From contig JAHRBS010000003.1 in NCBI GenBank assembly GCA_024305745.1, positions 1,054,001 through 1,118,000 of the forward strand: DNA of 64,000 nt. Reading direction: 5' to 3'. A program made the translations under genes and the position numbers. The stretch comes from Polyporus tsugae. Its lineage: Eukaryota > Basidiomycota > Agaricomycetes > Polyporales > Polyporaceae. Within the stretch, counting starts at the first letter, position 1. Every line of letters starts with the position of its first letter. The notes beneath the pieces are model-generated. The model saw only the letters and a program-made list of their open reading frames with translations, did no database searches and was not told the DNA's origin. Below, piece by piece: positions 35,865 through 50,543 of this stretch.

Positions 35865-37962
35865 TTAAGCGGACCCCACGTCCATTGAGATAATGAGATT
35901 CTCTGCGCTTGGAGAACGAGGGGTGATCACAAAGTCATACATGATGGGATGCCTGACAGGGATGAGAGATCGGAGTCCAATCCGTCATTCGATGAGGAGG
36001 GAACACTTACGACAACGTGTTATCGTTCGTCACCTTGTACTCGATCTTTCGTGGCCTCCCATTTTCGTCCACGGGGGGCTTGATGTCAAACACGTGGAGG
36101 ACGGAGGCGCACAACAACACAAGGGTTTCATCAGCGAAATGGCGTCCAGGGCAGATTCTGTACAAGGCCATATGATATGTTGAGCTTGGTACGAACATGC
36201 AGCGATGAACGGAGACCAGGTAGTACTGACCTGCGTCCATGACCGAATGCGAACTGGTGCGGGTCCAAGGGGGCTTGATTTCTCTCCACGCTCAAAAATC
36301 GCTCCGGCATAAAGTTCTCGGGATCCGGGTATTCTCTGGAATCCCTGGAGAGCGACCTGGTTTGCGGGTGATGGACATTAAACACTTCACTCTGTTCCCG
36401 CAAGAGACCGTTGGAAAAGTTCGCATACCAGATGTTGGCGAATACGATGGTGCCTTCCGGAATAAAATAGCCATTATACTCCTCGTCGGAGGTGATCCTG
36501 TGTGGCAGGCCGACAGGGACTGGGCTGTGCCATCGGAGAAGCTCCTTGACGAGAGCATTGAGGTAGGGAAGGGAGTCTAGGTCAGCAAAAGTCAGAAGGC
36601 GGTTTGGTCCGACCACGACGTCAAGCTCCTCTTGCGCTTTCTGCTGGACCCGAGGATACAAGGCCATCAGTACGAAGAAGGCCTGCGCCATGGTATTGGT
36701 CAGTGTATCCAGAAAGTAAGTGAAAAGACCATAGGAGGCAGATAATGCGCACTCACGGTTTCTACGCCAGCTTTATGTAGACGATACTTCAGTCCAAAAG
36801 TAGAATTATTCGTGAAAAGACACATACCGAGATATGCTGAGGCTGCCGTAGACTTGCACAAGTCTTCGATGTCGGCTGATTCGTCGCCATCCATCACCTC
36901 ACGAGTTCGTAGAATACGGCTGACGATTGAAGCATTCATGCCAGGCACGGTGTTCTGGAAGAAAAGTCTCGTTCACCACAAGACATGATGATATGTAGTC
37001 GACACACGTACCACGCTTGCTGCAGACATTGCGCCCAATTTCGCCATAATAGATTCCGTCTCAGATTTCACCGTCGTGGCATAATTCCTGAAACTAGTGC
37101 CGGGGACCCAGGAGGGCAAGTGCTGTAGAATGGGGATGGCTTCCACGACATATTTTCCTGGTATAGCGATATCGGCGAGGATGTCCACCAACCGTTCGAC
37201 CATGGTATACGTCTCTTCATGGGTATTATGCAATTCTATTCCGTACGCGATTTGCAATACCGTGGCGGCGAGCGAGCTGAATGACAGCAGGTTACGGTCT
37301 GAAGTGTGTGGTGGTGGAGGAAGCAACTTACAAATTGATGTGTTCGCTGAGGTTCTTTGGTGAGTCTAGTAAGCTGCGGACCAGGCGGCGTATGCTCGAT
37401 GTCCGAGTAGGTTGATATTGCGTTATGGCTTGGGCGTCGAACGACTGGTGGAAAGCACGGCGGCGTCTACGCCACGCTTGCCCGTACGGCATGGACGGAA
37501 AGAACCAGTCGAGTCCACATCTAGCGACTTGCTAGCATCGTACCCGCAACATTTTAAAGGAAATGGGACGCACAAGCGGTGCATGACCGAGTCCAGACGA
37601 TCCGAGGAAGTTGCAGACCGTTTGTCGAGAATCTCTTCCGCGACTTCATACGAGCCTATTACGAGAATGCGTTGACCAAGCACGTTGAGATACACCAGGT
37701 CGCCTGCATGACATAATACATACATTCAACGTTGGTGATCATGTTAAAGGACTCTATACGCACCGTAGAGCCTCGACAGTTGCGCGAAGCCGCGCCCGAG
37801 ATCAGTACGGGGCATGTCAAACAGGTTCCCGACGAAAGGGAGAGGCTTGGGGCCTGGGGGGTATCGCGGCGACGCCTTTCGCCTGGATACCTGTCGGATA
37901 AAAACCACTAACAAGAGAGCCAATGCGTATGGGAGGAGTGACGTGAAAGCATGCAAGGACAT
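35865..37962 (-). CDS. Microsomal cytochrome P450 (paralog 2), I-helix intron lacks a normal acceptor
   Basis: Paralog of the P450 at 17754-19889, with the same intron layout. The start is MSLHAFTSLLPYALALLLVV at 37962 (an in-frame ATG at 38013 is possible). It has a hinge YPPGPKPLPFVGN, C-helix WRRRRRAFHQSF, KELLRWH (ExxR), FMPERFLS (PERF) and FGHGRR-ICPGRHFADE (heme Cys). The last exon ends SPSAENLIISMDV and the stop is at 35865. In the I-helix, AGVET is followed by donor GTGAGT at 36756. The exon that should follow (TNTMAQAFFVLM) begins at 36700, but the preceding intron bases are TG, not AG. Retaining the intron gives a stop (TGA). The next AG (GCGCAG, exon from 36682) would keep the frame but delete six I-helix residues. 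The gene may therefore be impaired, use a non-canonical site, or be a young pseudogene. Confidence 0.85.
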
Positions 37963-40068
<2,106 letters not shown>

Positions 40069-40488
40069 TGCTTCCCTTGATGCTGCTATATATTTTCTTG
40101 TCGTCTTCTACCTGTGGTCTGCATGCCTTGCTTATGCAACCCTTGGCCTCTCTGCTGGACTCGGAGGGTGGAGATAGTCAAGCGTTGCCGCTGGCGAGAG
40201 AGGGGGGGGGCTCGCTGACTTCTTTCCTATGTCCAGGCAAGCGTCCGAGCAGTGTCACCCTTCCCTGGACGAAGCCATCAATGCGTGGGTGTGCACTTGC
40301 AGGCTCATGCTCCCCACGGAGGAGGCTCTTGGATGTCATCGCTCTTCAGTCCTGCATTAGGTGGGCAGTCAAAGCTTACACGATCATGTGACGCTTATTG
40401 TTTGAAGTTGACATGATTGAAGCGCCGGCGCGGTGACCTTCTTTCCTTCAACCACCGCTTCCAACCTCATCCCACGTCCCCATTCACG
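40069..40488. other. Intergenic region between TGS1 and first F-box/zinc-finger gene
   Basis: No coding motif. A run of nine G lies near 40200. Confidence 0.5.
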
Positions 40489-42970
40489 ATGGCCCCACGG
40501 AAGAAGGCGAAGCTTTCAAACGATGACGAGGCGGACGCGCCTCACGATAATGCAGTTTCGAAGACCCCCAAGATCACTCGTAGATCCCGAAAAGGGTACT
40601 TGGAAAGCGTTCAGACGCTACCTCTCGATGTCTCGCTACAGGTTTGTCGTGCCTCCTCCGTTTATTGCCGTTGTGCATGATAGAGCAAAATCTCCTTACA
40701 CATTCATAGATGTTTGGACTCTTGCATCCGAAGGATGTCTTGAATCTCGCGAGGACGTCAAAGGCCTTTCGCTCGTTCTTCCTCAATCGCGCCAACAGCA
40801 TCTCGATCTGGAAGGCATCATTACGCCAGGTCGAGGGTCTACCTGACAAGCCGGAGTTTCTCAGCGAACCAGCCTTCGCTCATTTGTTGTTCAATCCTTT
40901 CTGTCAGGTATGTGGTTATCAGGCGCTACAGGTTTCATGGTAGTCTCATGCGTTCAACAGAACTGCGGGAAGTCGGGGATACCGAAACCCATATGGGCGT
41001 GGTTCGTTCGGTATTGCACGAAGTGCATCGAGACAACGTGAGCCTCCACATACCACATGTCGCATCATGCGAGCCGTCACCTAACGTTCTGGTCAGGTCT
41101 TCCCACCTGCGCTACTGGCATCACTCTGATTGGTCATTGATGGAGTTGGTGCGAAATGAAGGTAATGAAATTTTCAATGTGTACAGAGTGTAAGTGATCC
41201 GGAAGTTCTTGACTGTCGTGCTCTGACCCGGTCCGCAGTCCTGGTCGCAGTGGCGCGTACCGTATCCACACACCTCAGCTCGAACACTTTGTCAAGGAAT
41301 GGAGGGATACTAAAGGCGACGAAGAACAACGTAAGGTGCTGGTCGAGAATGCCCGCACGGCTGCGGTAGAAAGAACAGTGGTTAGTGGCGAACCAATCAA
41401 TATTGGATGATTTGGGATTTTCATGACTTGACACAGATCATCCTACGATTTGAGGCCTGGCATGCGGCTGAGAAGGAGCAGCGGTTGGCCGAACTGGTGG
41501 ACATACGAGAGCAAAGGCTTAAAGAGTCAGCCCACCTTTCCTTAGCCATGTTTGTGGTTCGATTCTCATCGCTTTTGTCGTTCTCCAGGGTCATGGATCG
41601 TCTCAGTGCCGACGGATGGCTCCCCGAGATCCAGTATTATGAGAATGGGCACATCGAAGATCGTCTGGCTAGCATTCCAACTGTTCGACAACCAAGTTTG
41701 TTGACCGACCGAGGTAGGCTTTGCACGAGGCTACTTTTGTCACGAACTGAACCATACGCCACCATAGGATGGCTCAAAGTGCGCGGAGTGGTGCAAGGAG
41801 TAATGGACGGGCTTCGCGCGGTCCGACTCCACGAGGAGCGAGAGAGGCAGGTGAAGGAACGGTGGCACGAGCTGACGGAGTCCATTCTCGATCACTATGT
41901 CCAGCTACCGAAGACCCCGTCCATGGACTGCCGACCCAGCCTTCAGATACTGTTGGGCGAGAAGGAGTGTTTCGACCTCGTCGTAGCTCCAAAGGACCGG
42001 GAAGTTACCCGTCGCGACTTTGCGGAAGTGCTTCCAGAAGTATGCTCCCGCTGGGAGGCGTCATGTGCGGAGCAGCTCCGTGACTTGGTGAGAGCCGCGA
42101 TGCCAACCATCTCCGGAGATATAGACCCTCTCGACCTTGCCGTCGCGGTGTTCAAGTGCGCAAGCAGTTTGTGCTCCGCAAAGGCCGCCCATCGCTACCC
42201 CGAACTCTTGGCACACACTTGCTCCTGCACCAACAGCCGCGTCTATATTGAAGAGGAGGCGGTGTTGAATATGAGCCGCATGATGGTATGGCTCTCCAAG
42301 GCGGACAGCACGACGCGGTATGCGTCGGTGCCTCCCCGGACGAAGATACACCTGCGCAGCGGGAGACCGCTTGACAGCGTCATCCGGATGCAGTACATCG
42401 TCTCTGCGCTCAGCCTGGACCCGACCCGCGCGACGCGCCAAGACCTCGAGAAGAGCACGGCCAGGCTGTGGTGTCGCGTGTGCTCGCCCCGAGATAGGAA
42501 GGTGTACACATGGGAGGGAGCGGTGCGTCTGACCTGTCTGTTCACGCGGACTGCCACTTGGAACTTCGGAGCTTACGGACCTTTGGCTACTGGCAGCTTT
42601 GGCACATGCATCTCGGTTCCGGCGTGGAACGCGAGTTCTGGGAACGGGTCCGCGAGGAGGACATGGCGAAGGTACTTGAGCTCGAGGCAGAGGAGGGCCC
42701 GCGGCCCACAGACAAGGTGCGGTGGGGCTGCACGCTCTGCCGGGACTGGGACGCCGCTGGCCCCGAGATGATGCTTCACTTGAAGGAGAAGTAAGTCGTC
42801 TGCGTGACCTTCGGTCCGATTGTCTCAGTGCTAACCTGAATGGCGTCGTTAGGCATCAACTCGAAGACTTGGAGAAGTGCGTCGAGGACGGAACCGTGTA
42901 TCGGCACTTCAACCAGCCATACAGTTCAACCCTTAGTTATGTGGTTCTGCCCGAACCGAACGCGCCGTAG
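40489..42970 (+). CDS. F-box/zinc-finger protein, family member 1
   Basis: First of three paralogs (with 43827-46425 and 50544-53186). The start is MAPRKKAKLSNDDEADAP, a basic N-terminus likely for nuclear import. An F-box-like segment follows (LPLDVSLQ-MFGLLHPKDVLNL, then ARTSKAFRSFFLNR), suggesting a role as an SCF ubiquitin ligase adaptor. Then comes a C-x2-C-x16-C-x2-C unit (FCQ-NCG to YCTKC), split by an intron after the first CxxC half. The middle has charged helices (VKEWRDTKGDEEQRKVLVEN) and the shared block ILDHYVQLPKTPSMDCRPSL. Near the end are ARLWCRVC and a C-x2-C-x12-H-x4-H finger (WGCTLCRDWDAAGPEMMLHL with the last His in the next exon), then CVEDGTVY. About nine introns; no frame break found. 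Ligand and target are unknown. Confidence 0.8.
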
Positions 42971-43826
42971 AAGTTCCGTCGAGCTGCCCGTGGACTGTGC
43001 CACTTGCTCTGTAGATGTTGTTTGAGAAGTCGCTTAGGAGATTGTTGGTTTGATCGTGTCCACTGGCATGAGCCGGCATGCTTGAATGGCGAATACGGAG
43101 ATAGTCGAGGGACCTATTATTTTTGCGTACACCTCTGACTCTGACATTCAAGGCATCCCTGTAGATAGAGTGTATGCGAATAATTTTCAAGTTGGGTGTT
43201 CTGTCAAGTTGTCGGTGACGCCCCTGCGCGCTTGAATTGCCTATTTGGATCGTTGCCATCATCATCACCATCCGACTCAAGTCCGCGGCCGATAGACTTA
43301 AGTATGCTCCTCTGTATCTGCGCCTGCTCCCCTCTTCAAGTTCGGGCTTCCTCGTTCTCGACATTCCTCACATCCTTACCAACCTCCTCCGGGCCGGGCA
43401 AATGCCGATTCGGCTGACCCGCCGCGGTGTCGGCGACGACCTCGGACACGTACATATGTACGAAGACTTACTCGAAGTCATCCACAAGTTTCTCGCTTGA
43501 CGTTTCCGCGCTCCCGCGAACCCACCCGAGTGCGCTCGATCGGTCTTAAATCCCTAGGTCTCTCCTATGTGATAGGGACGATAGTTATCGCATGCAATCA
43601 CTCCGTAGATGAGGCGTAGGTTCGTAATTACCCGCTCCGATTTCTGAACGGTTTAAGTATGGTCTGGGCTTCCCCCGATTTGATGAAGACCCGATCCAAA
43701 TACGGCACGATGACTCGCCTCCGCGGCGCGGACGCAGGTAATTGTTCGCCTAATCCGGCGACGCGTTCAAAACTGGCGCGCTCCTCGCCACACTTCTTCA
43801 ACCGCACCCACCACCCCCTCTTCCCA
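42971..43826. other. Intergenic region between F-box genes 1 and 2
   Basis: No known motif. An 87-residue open frame at 43237-43500 (+) overlaps a 143-residue frame on the other strand; neither is supported as a gene. Confidence 0.45.
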
Positions 43827-46425
43827 ATGCCTCCTCGTAAGAAAGTCAAGACGGACCATGTACAGGAGGGCGCGACGACCAGTACTCGCCGCACGACGCG
43901 GGCGAGCACCAAAGCAAGCAACACCGTTACCGCGGACGCGTCCAGCAGTGATCAGCCACCAGTCGCGTCGGTGGCACCACATGTGGTCAAGTTGCGAAAA
44001 GGCTGCCTGAAGGAGATTCCCAACTTCGCCGTTGAAATACAGCTCATGGTATGCCTTGCGCCTATCGCCTTTGGATATATCTGACCATGACGCGCTTAGA
44101 TCTTCGGGAACTTACACCCTCAAGATCTGTTTAATTTGTCTCGCACTTCCAAGGTGTTCCACGGGTTCTTCTTGCATCGCAGCAACAAGGCCCTTTGGGA
44201 GGCGGCTCTGAAGAACGCTGAAGATTTGCCCGAGAGACCACCGTGGATGAGCATCCCCGCGTTCATCCATTTGCTCTACTCGACTCATTGCCATGTAAGT
44301 CGTTCGATGGCCATCCGCTTCCACGCGAGTGTCGTGACCGGCCTTCATGTATATTAGAACTGTGGTTGCCCCAACATTCGCAAGGTTCTATGGCCGTGGT
44401 TCGCCCGGTACTGCTCCAATTGTTTGCCGAAAGTGTAAGTAATGGTTTCCTCTCTGCTTAGTCGGCTGAAGTTCAGTTTTCTGCCTACAGAACGTGTGCA
44501 TCGGCGGATGTCTCTCGTAGATTTTTGGGCGCCCAGTGCAACATCTACGCCGACTATGTACTGCATAGCATCCAAACTCCAACCACCACCAAGCCTCGGT
44601 AGGTTGATTGGTGTAGGAATTACCTAAGCTTGCGTGATCGCTGATGATTAGACAATTAGATACCGCGGTTATGGCTATGGCTATCAGAGTCGGAGTCAGA
44701 GGGACGGCTGGTACCTGAAACGGCATGTCAACGAGTTCATTGGCCAGTGGTCCGCTCTTCCCCAGCCTAGGGATTCGGATACCGTCAAAGCCTTTCAGAC
44801 TCAACGTCGTGGTGATTTTCAAGTTCAGAGGAAGGTGCGTGCGCATAGTCATTGGATGTAATTCTTCTCAACCAAGTGGTGCTTTAGTACACTTCCCAGT
44901 GCAAGCAATGGCACGACGTGCTGGAGCAAGATCGTAAGAATAACTTGCGGGACGGGAGGACGGAACGCTTCTCTGCGTGAGTACCAAAGTCTGAACGTCC
45001 ACGAATCGGTATCTCACTATCACCCTGACAACCAGCATCGTCGAGAAACTGAAAGAGACGGGGTGGGAGAAGGATTTGGACTTCCTCGATCCGGAGGGCC
45101 TCGAGAAGATGTCTCGCCTGCCGGTAGTACGACAGTCTGCGAAGCTCACCGATAAGGGTGAGCTGCCACTGCACCACATCTATGTTTTTGAACTTCCATG
45201 ACGTATCTACCTCTAACAGGGTGGGAGAAGGTGCAAGAGGCACTTCATACCTTCCTCAGCGAGATCCGAGAGACACGACTCGAAGAAGAGCGCAAAGTCA
45301 TCATCAAGCAGCGGTTCGCTGAGCTCGACGAAGCCATCATTGCGCACTGTGTATCCATCCCTCGGGATGCGACCACGGGCTGTCATCCGTTAGCCCTCGA
45401 TCTCGCCCTGCAAGCGGATCTCGAACCGATAGCAAATGCGCCAAGCTCAGAAATTGTCACGAAAGAAACGTTCGCCACCATCGTTCCCCAGCTTGTCAAC
45501 AGCTGGCAAGCCGGACAGCAACAGTTCCTCCGGTCCTTACTCGGGCGATTCATCCCACGGGTGCCCCGTGGTGTTGACATGTTGGACCTCGCCATTGCTA
45601 TAGTCTACACGCCGTCATTCCCCTCCGCCGCCGTTCGGGCGATGCGCTACCCTTACCTTCTTACCAGGCCGTCATTCCGATATACCAGCTCATGCGATCG
45701 CGATGGTAGCGACTTCACTTACAGCCATTATGCTGTCCCCGCACGTCCCAACTCGTGGACGGGACCATGCGATCTAAAGTCCCTGGAGCCGAAGCCAGTG
45801 GAGGTGGGTATCAAGTGGATGCGCAACATCGTCAAGAAGCTCGGCCTCAACCCAGACACCGCAACGTTTTCGGACCTGGAGCAGTGCGAGGCACGGCTGC
45901 GCTGCCTGAAGTGCGCCGAAGCGGGCGCGGCGGAGAGCGCATATATTTGGGAGGCCGCGGTGAGTGCTCTGTGCTGTATACGCTCGGAGAGCGCCCGGAC
46001 GCGATACTGACGTCGACCCTGAGGGGCCTTCGGCGCAGTTCGAGCACACCGCGAAAAACAACACCACACGCGCTCACGACGCGTACCCGAAGTCTTCGCA
46101 CAACCGCTGGGCCCGCGTCAACAAGGCCGACATGACCCGAGTGAAGGAGCGCGAGGCGGTCGCCCATGCGCTTTCGGTGGACTCTGATTGCTGGTGGTCG
46201 TGCGCCCTCTGCGTCAAGTGGAACGGGCGGGGAGGGGACGTCCGAAAGCACCTTGCTTCCGAGTGAGCTTCTCATTCGCTACTTACTGCCTTGTTGTCAC
46301 TCGATGACTGACGACGCGTTTTCAGGCACAACATCGAAGACGCTGACGGTGCCGTAGACGACGGAACCATCTTTTGGAATGTTTTGCACAACTATTGTGT
46401 GATGAGGCCAGCTGTTCAACTGTAA
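43827..46425 (+). CDS. F-box/zinc-finger protein, family member 2
   Basis: Second paralog, same layout. It starts MPPRKKVKTDHVQEGA with a basic, Thr-rich N-terminus. The F-box-like part is FAVEIQLM-IFGNLHPQDLFN with LSRTSKVFHGFFLHRSN, the clearest of the three. The C-x2-C-x16-C-x2-C unit is HCH-NCGCPNIRKVL to RYCSNC, again with an intron between the first two Cys. Middle blocks match the paralogs (LDEAIIAHCVSIPRD). ARLRCLKC and the C-terminal finger CALCVKWNGRGGDVRKHL with the final His after an intron are conserved, as is AVDDGTIF. The last exon ends with the stop at 46425. The frame upstream of 43827 is open to 43659, but the MPPRKK start matches the third paralog. Confidence 0.8.
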
Positions 46426-46782
46426 TAGCGACTCGAAACTCGAGAGGCATTAGGTCACAATGACTGCTTTGGACGCGCGTACTGAGTATCACATATAATC
46501 ACATTATATTCGGTTGGCCCAAAGAGTTCTTCAAGTCCGAGGTTAGGCGGCAGGGAGTCAGAGTGCTCCTGTATGTCAGCTAACCATCGTCCAATGACAT
46601 TGAAAATTGCACAGCTGCGCGGCTGTCAGCGTATACAATTTATGATTGAATTTACTACACGACGTCTGATGGTCGTTGGAATCGTAAGAACAGTTAGTGC
46701 CAAGTCCCTATTGTCGATAAATATGCCAAAGTCCATGTCCGTAGTTCGGGAAAGCGATTGAACGCGTCTGCCGCGAGTGTCC
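46426..46782. other. Convergent intergenic region
   Basis: It lies between the 3' ends of F-box gene 2 (+) and the S53 peptidase (-). Nothing recognisable inside. Confidence 0.5.
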
Positions 46783-48837
46783 TCAAAGCCCGAGGAGAGA
46801 AACCAGCTTGTCGAAGCGAGGTGTCCCAAGGCCCGTCACCTACACCATTACTTTCATCAGTAACTTATGAGAGGAATAGAAGATGAAACCAAAAATACCG
46901 GATCCCAACCGATCTCCGCGCTAAACCCGCGCGGCGCGTCGTTCTCGTCACACTGGATCGAGCTGTTCCCCCGCGTGATATCCGTGAACGCGAGCGGCCC
47001 GACAGCGTACAGCCATGGGTTCAAGAAGCCGAGCGGCGGCTTCCCCTTGTTGAGCAGCCTGTCGTTGAGCAGTGCGACGATGCTCGCGACGGTCGGGCTT
47101 GACGCGCTCGTGCCCGAAATCGCGTACTCGGTCGGCTCGAGGATGAGGAAGTCATCCGCCTTCGCGGCGATGTCGGGGAACGCGCGACCGCTCGTGTTGT
47201 ACCGCCCCGCGTTCTCGTGCCCGTGCAGCGCGAGGTAGGGTGCGACGGCGGCGGTCTGGTAGGGCGGACGGCAGTAGTAGTTCGAGAACCCGCCGGAGGA
47301 GCCGGGCCACGCCTCCTCGGGGGCGTAGCCTTGGGTTCCGCCTACGGAAGTGACGCTGCACACCGTGAACGGTGAGTCGATGTTAAGGCCAGTGGAGAGG
47401 GACTTACAAGGGGCAGTTTGAGGGGAAAGTGGGCTGGAACAGGGTGCTATTGGTCGAGGAGCATCCCGGGCCGCTATCTCCGGAGGCGTACAGGATTGTT
47501 GTGCCCCGCGCACCGAGCTGGGCGTAAACCTGACAGAGTTTTCTATGAGAAGGTCAGAACGTGAGTGACATCCGTAACATGATGCGGAGAGAGCACGTAC
47601 TCGGTGAGCTCGAAAGAGATGGAACTTTCTTGCTTACCGTAGCTGGTGGTCAGGACGAGGGGAGGCTTTTCCAGACCCAAAAGCAGGTTAGCCTCGTCGA
47701 GGAATCCGCTCAGGTCGTCCTGGCTCTCGTAGCCAATGAAGTAGTAGGTGACTGGGACGTTTGTCGCCATGCCCACCGTATACTGGATGTCGAGTTCCTA
47801 CGGGGCAATCGACATCAGTGAACGCGACATCGAACTACCACCTCGACCGCAACATACTCCCTCAGAAACCGAAGGGAAATCCTGGTCGTTCGAGCCGCCG
47901 TCGATCCCGACACTCGTGAAGTTCGTCGCGGGGTCCATATCAGGGCGATACGTTTTGAGGAAACTCTCCAGGTAAGCATAATGAGCGTTATTCCCGAAGA
48001 AGCCCGTCACGCCGAGCGAGTTGTTCTTGTGTGATGCGGGCGTGGTCGGGATCTTGTACAGGTCTCGAAGACATGCCGGGATCGTTCCATTCGCGCAGTC
48101 CGATGTCGAGTCGCGCCCGACGAGTCTATGAAACGCGCGCTTCGTCTTGGTCTGAGCGGGCGCAAGTTCGGCAGGCTCTGGAAATCTGTTGGTGTGGATC
48201 GAGGGTGGATCAGACGTGATGCGAGGATCGTCGTATTACTGCGCATATACTTACATGACGGTGGGATGGACAAGGTCCACGTGACCCTGCAGGCTCTCGG
48301 GGAGCGAATACGACAGCGTGCGGATAAATTGCTTGTCGGAGTCTTGGTGTGCGAAGGTGGTGAAATCTGCGTCAAACAGACTATTCGCTTGGCTGACGGG
48401 AACGTTGATGCTGATCCAGTCGCCTGCAGGGGAGATCGTCGTCGCGTTCAACCCGTTCTCTTGCAGCCATGAGCTGACCGCGTCCTTGGTAACTTGGCTG
48501 GGCGCGACCAGTGCCTCGACCTTTCAGGTATATGCATGAGATGGGCGTGAACGGCTGTTGTACAAGGAGGCGAACATACCTCTGCTTTCGACAAGTGCTG
48601 ACCATACCTAGAGCTGCTTGGATCGCTGACATTGTAGAGTGCGTCCACGATGGCGTTCTTGTCGGCCTGCGCGAGAGCGATCCTCAAATTGACAGTTTCC
48701 GCTGGCTGGGCGGATCCAAGGGAAGTGAAGCCATTCGGAGTGGCCTTGACTTTCTCGTGAAGAACGAAGTTGTTGAGGTCGGAAGCATATACGAGCCCCA
48801 GGTAGACAAAAGGCAGAAGACTCTTGATGAATGACAT
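46783..48837 (-). CDS. Secreted sedolisin (S53) peptidase, tripeptidyl-peptidase-like
   Basis: An acid serine-carboxyl peptidase made as a secreted proenzyme. The signal peptide is MSFIKSLLPFVYLGLVYA. The prodomain (pro-kumamolisin type) contains LYNVSDPSSSRYGQHLSKAE and, after an intron, VEALVAPSQVTKDAVSSWLQ. The mature enzyme has the catalytic Glu-x3-Asp in SVSEG-ELDIQYTVG (created by an intron join), the oxyanion Asp in YASGDSGPGC and the nucleophile Ser in AISGTSASSPTVASI. Ca-site and end motifs are present: after EIGWDP a last intron leads to VTGLGTPRFDKLVSLLGL and the stop at 46783. Roughly seven introns. All catalytic residues are present, so it is probably active. It sits between two members of the F-box family but is unrelated to them. 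Confidence 0.92.
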
Positions 48838-48985
48838 GACGCGATGGCGAGCTCAGAGGGCTGTGATCGGAAAGCAAGACCAGGAAAATGCCAGTGCCTA
48901 TCGACCAACGTCCAAAGTCAAGCTGGTCTCGAGAGGGAGGCGGAGGCGTGAGGCAAGGCGACCAAGCGAACTTTGAGGGCATATA

Positions 48986-48993
48986 CTTATATA
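48986..48993 (-). promoter_or_regulatory. TATA box of the S53 peptidase
   Basis: On the minus strand the sequence reads TATATAAG, about 150 bp upstream of the start codon at 48837, the usual distance for a secreted fungal enzyme gene. Confidence 0.5.
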
Positions 48994-49913
48994 TGGACAC
49001 TGCTGGACAGGAAGCTTCCGACGAGTCTCCGTCGCTTCGAAATTCAATGATCTTGACATCGTTTCAGCTTGGTTCCACCCGATGCGCGCGCTGCGAAGAT
49101 GTTCCTTCGATCATGGTACTGCCATCTCCGAGGGCCTACCAACCGCCGCATACAAGATGTCCGACTTACGAAGGATGGCTTGGAAAAAGTATAAATTCGT
49201 TCTCCTCCCCGAGCCTTAACTCCACACTACATGCCAGTGCCACCTCGCGCGTCGGTCTGGTAGCCAGCGGCGACCGGCGGGATGCTAGAAAGCGAAGTCG
49301 AAGGAATCAAGGCGAGCTTCTTGTTTCACAGCCAACAGCAGCAATCAATGGAGAGTACATCACAGATCCTTTGTGAGACGAGATGGGACAAAATCCGAAC
49401 GGATGGTGTGTATGCAGCGTGGATGTTAAGTTCGCCGAGAACTCAAGAATTCGCGATCGGCTGTGCATAAGCGCTCGGCGCTCAGAGCCGCGGCCCGCGT
49501 CATCTCATCCCTGCTCAAGCTCTCGAGCGGCAGCCGGCGAGAGGCTCTTCGGAAGCCTTCCTGTAGAAGTTTCGCGGGCGCTTGGAGCGCAGGAGACGAG
49601 AGGCTACGAGAGGGGGGAAACGAGCGGATTCACGCTTGGCTTGCATTTGGCCGATGCAAACGTGCGTGTCGCACATCGTAGACAGACAAGATCAGATACT
49701 TGAGACCTTAAATACACAAAGAGAGCGTCCTGAATGTAAACTAAAGGAGGCGCGGGTATCCGTCGGGAGGGCTGAGTGAGCAGTGGCGGGATGGTGGCGG
49801 GGGTTACGAGGCGGGACCATGCGCTCGCTCGCCGACACGTCATGCGGTTCAACACCAGCGTGCCAGGCGGCTATACTGCGATTTATGGACGACGCCACTG
49901 AGCATCAGACAAA

Positions 49914-50183
49914 ATGAGCAGCTCGTCAGCTCCGTCTCAAGGCATTCTTACAAACCGGTACCTTTCGTCGACTGCCCTCGGAGTTGCGGTCCATGGTACG
50001 TCCACAGTCTACTTTTCAAGTGACTTCAGTACTCAGACTGGTGCCACGAAACTGCGCTTGCCACCGCCGGGAACCGGAAACGTACCCGTGTACCCGAGCC
50101 ATAAAAGGGGAGGAGATATCGCGGTAGAAAGTGTGAATGACGCCGCGGCGAAGAACGTAGAGTGGCTACGCTCTTCCGAGTGA
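49914..50183 (+). CDS. Doubtful small open frame, 89 residues
   Basis: Starts MSSSSAPSQGILTNRYL and ends KNVEWLRSSE. Composition is protein-like (SVNDAAAKNVEW) and the start context is fair (AAAATGAG), but no family is recognised and no conserved neighbour supports it. It could be a real small gene, a fragment of a multi-exon gene, or chance. Confidence 0.22.
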   Translation: MSSSSAPSQGILTNRYLSSTALGVAVHGTSTVYFSSDFSTQTGATKLRLPPPGTGNVPVYPSHKRGGDIAVESVNDAAAKNVEWLRSSE

Positions 50184-50543
50184 CGATGCGCGCTTGACAT
50201 GCCTATTTACATAGGTCGTTGACGTCATCGTTCGTTGTTGCCAGTCTGGAACCAACCGTGTTGGATGATTCCATGGCCTTGATCTCCGCCCCCTGCTGCT
50301 CAGCGCTCAAAGTTCGCGCTCCTCTGGATGCCTTGTTTTGAGATTCAGAATCATATTGCGCAGCCACTCAGCAGGGGTCTGAGGGTGCGGAATTCCCACG
50401 AATGGCCGTCCATTGTTCGCTTAATCCGGTAGGCTGTAGCCGTTCAAATGTTCACCGTGTTTCGGCGTCTCGGTACGTCTCAACCTTGAGCTCTACATCC
50501 AACCACATAGGTCAACTCGTTCTTTCTATTCTCACACAACAGC

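Larger units (their letters stand above)
48838..50543. other. Divergent intergenic region
   Basis: Contains the S53 promoter (TATA at 48986) and, near its right end, the promoter of F-box gene 3. Apart from a doubtful small frame at 49914 I recognise no gene. Confidence 0.45.

Noticed and set aside
43237..43500. 87-residue open frame between F-box genes
   Set aside because: No homology recognised and no splice partners; likely chance.
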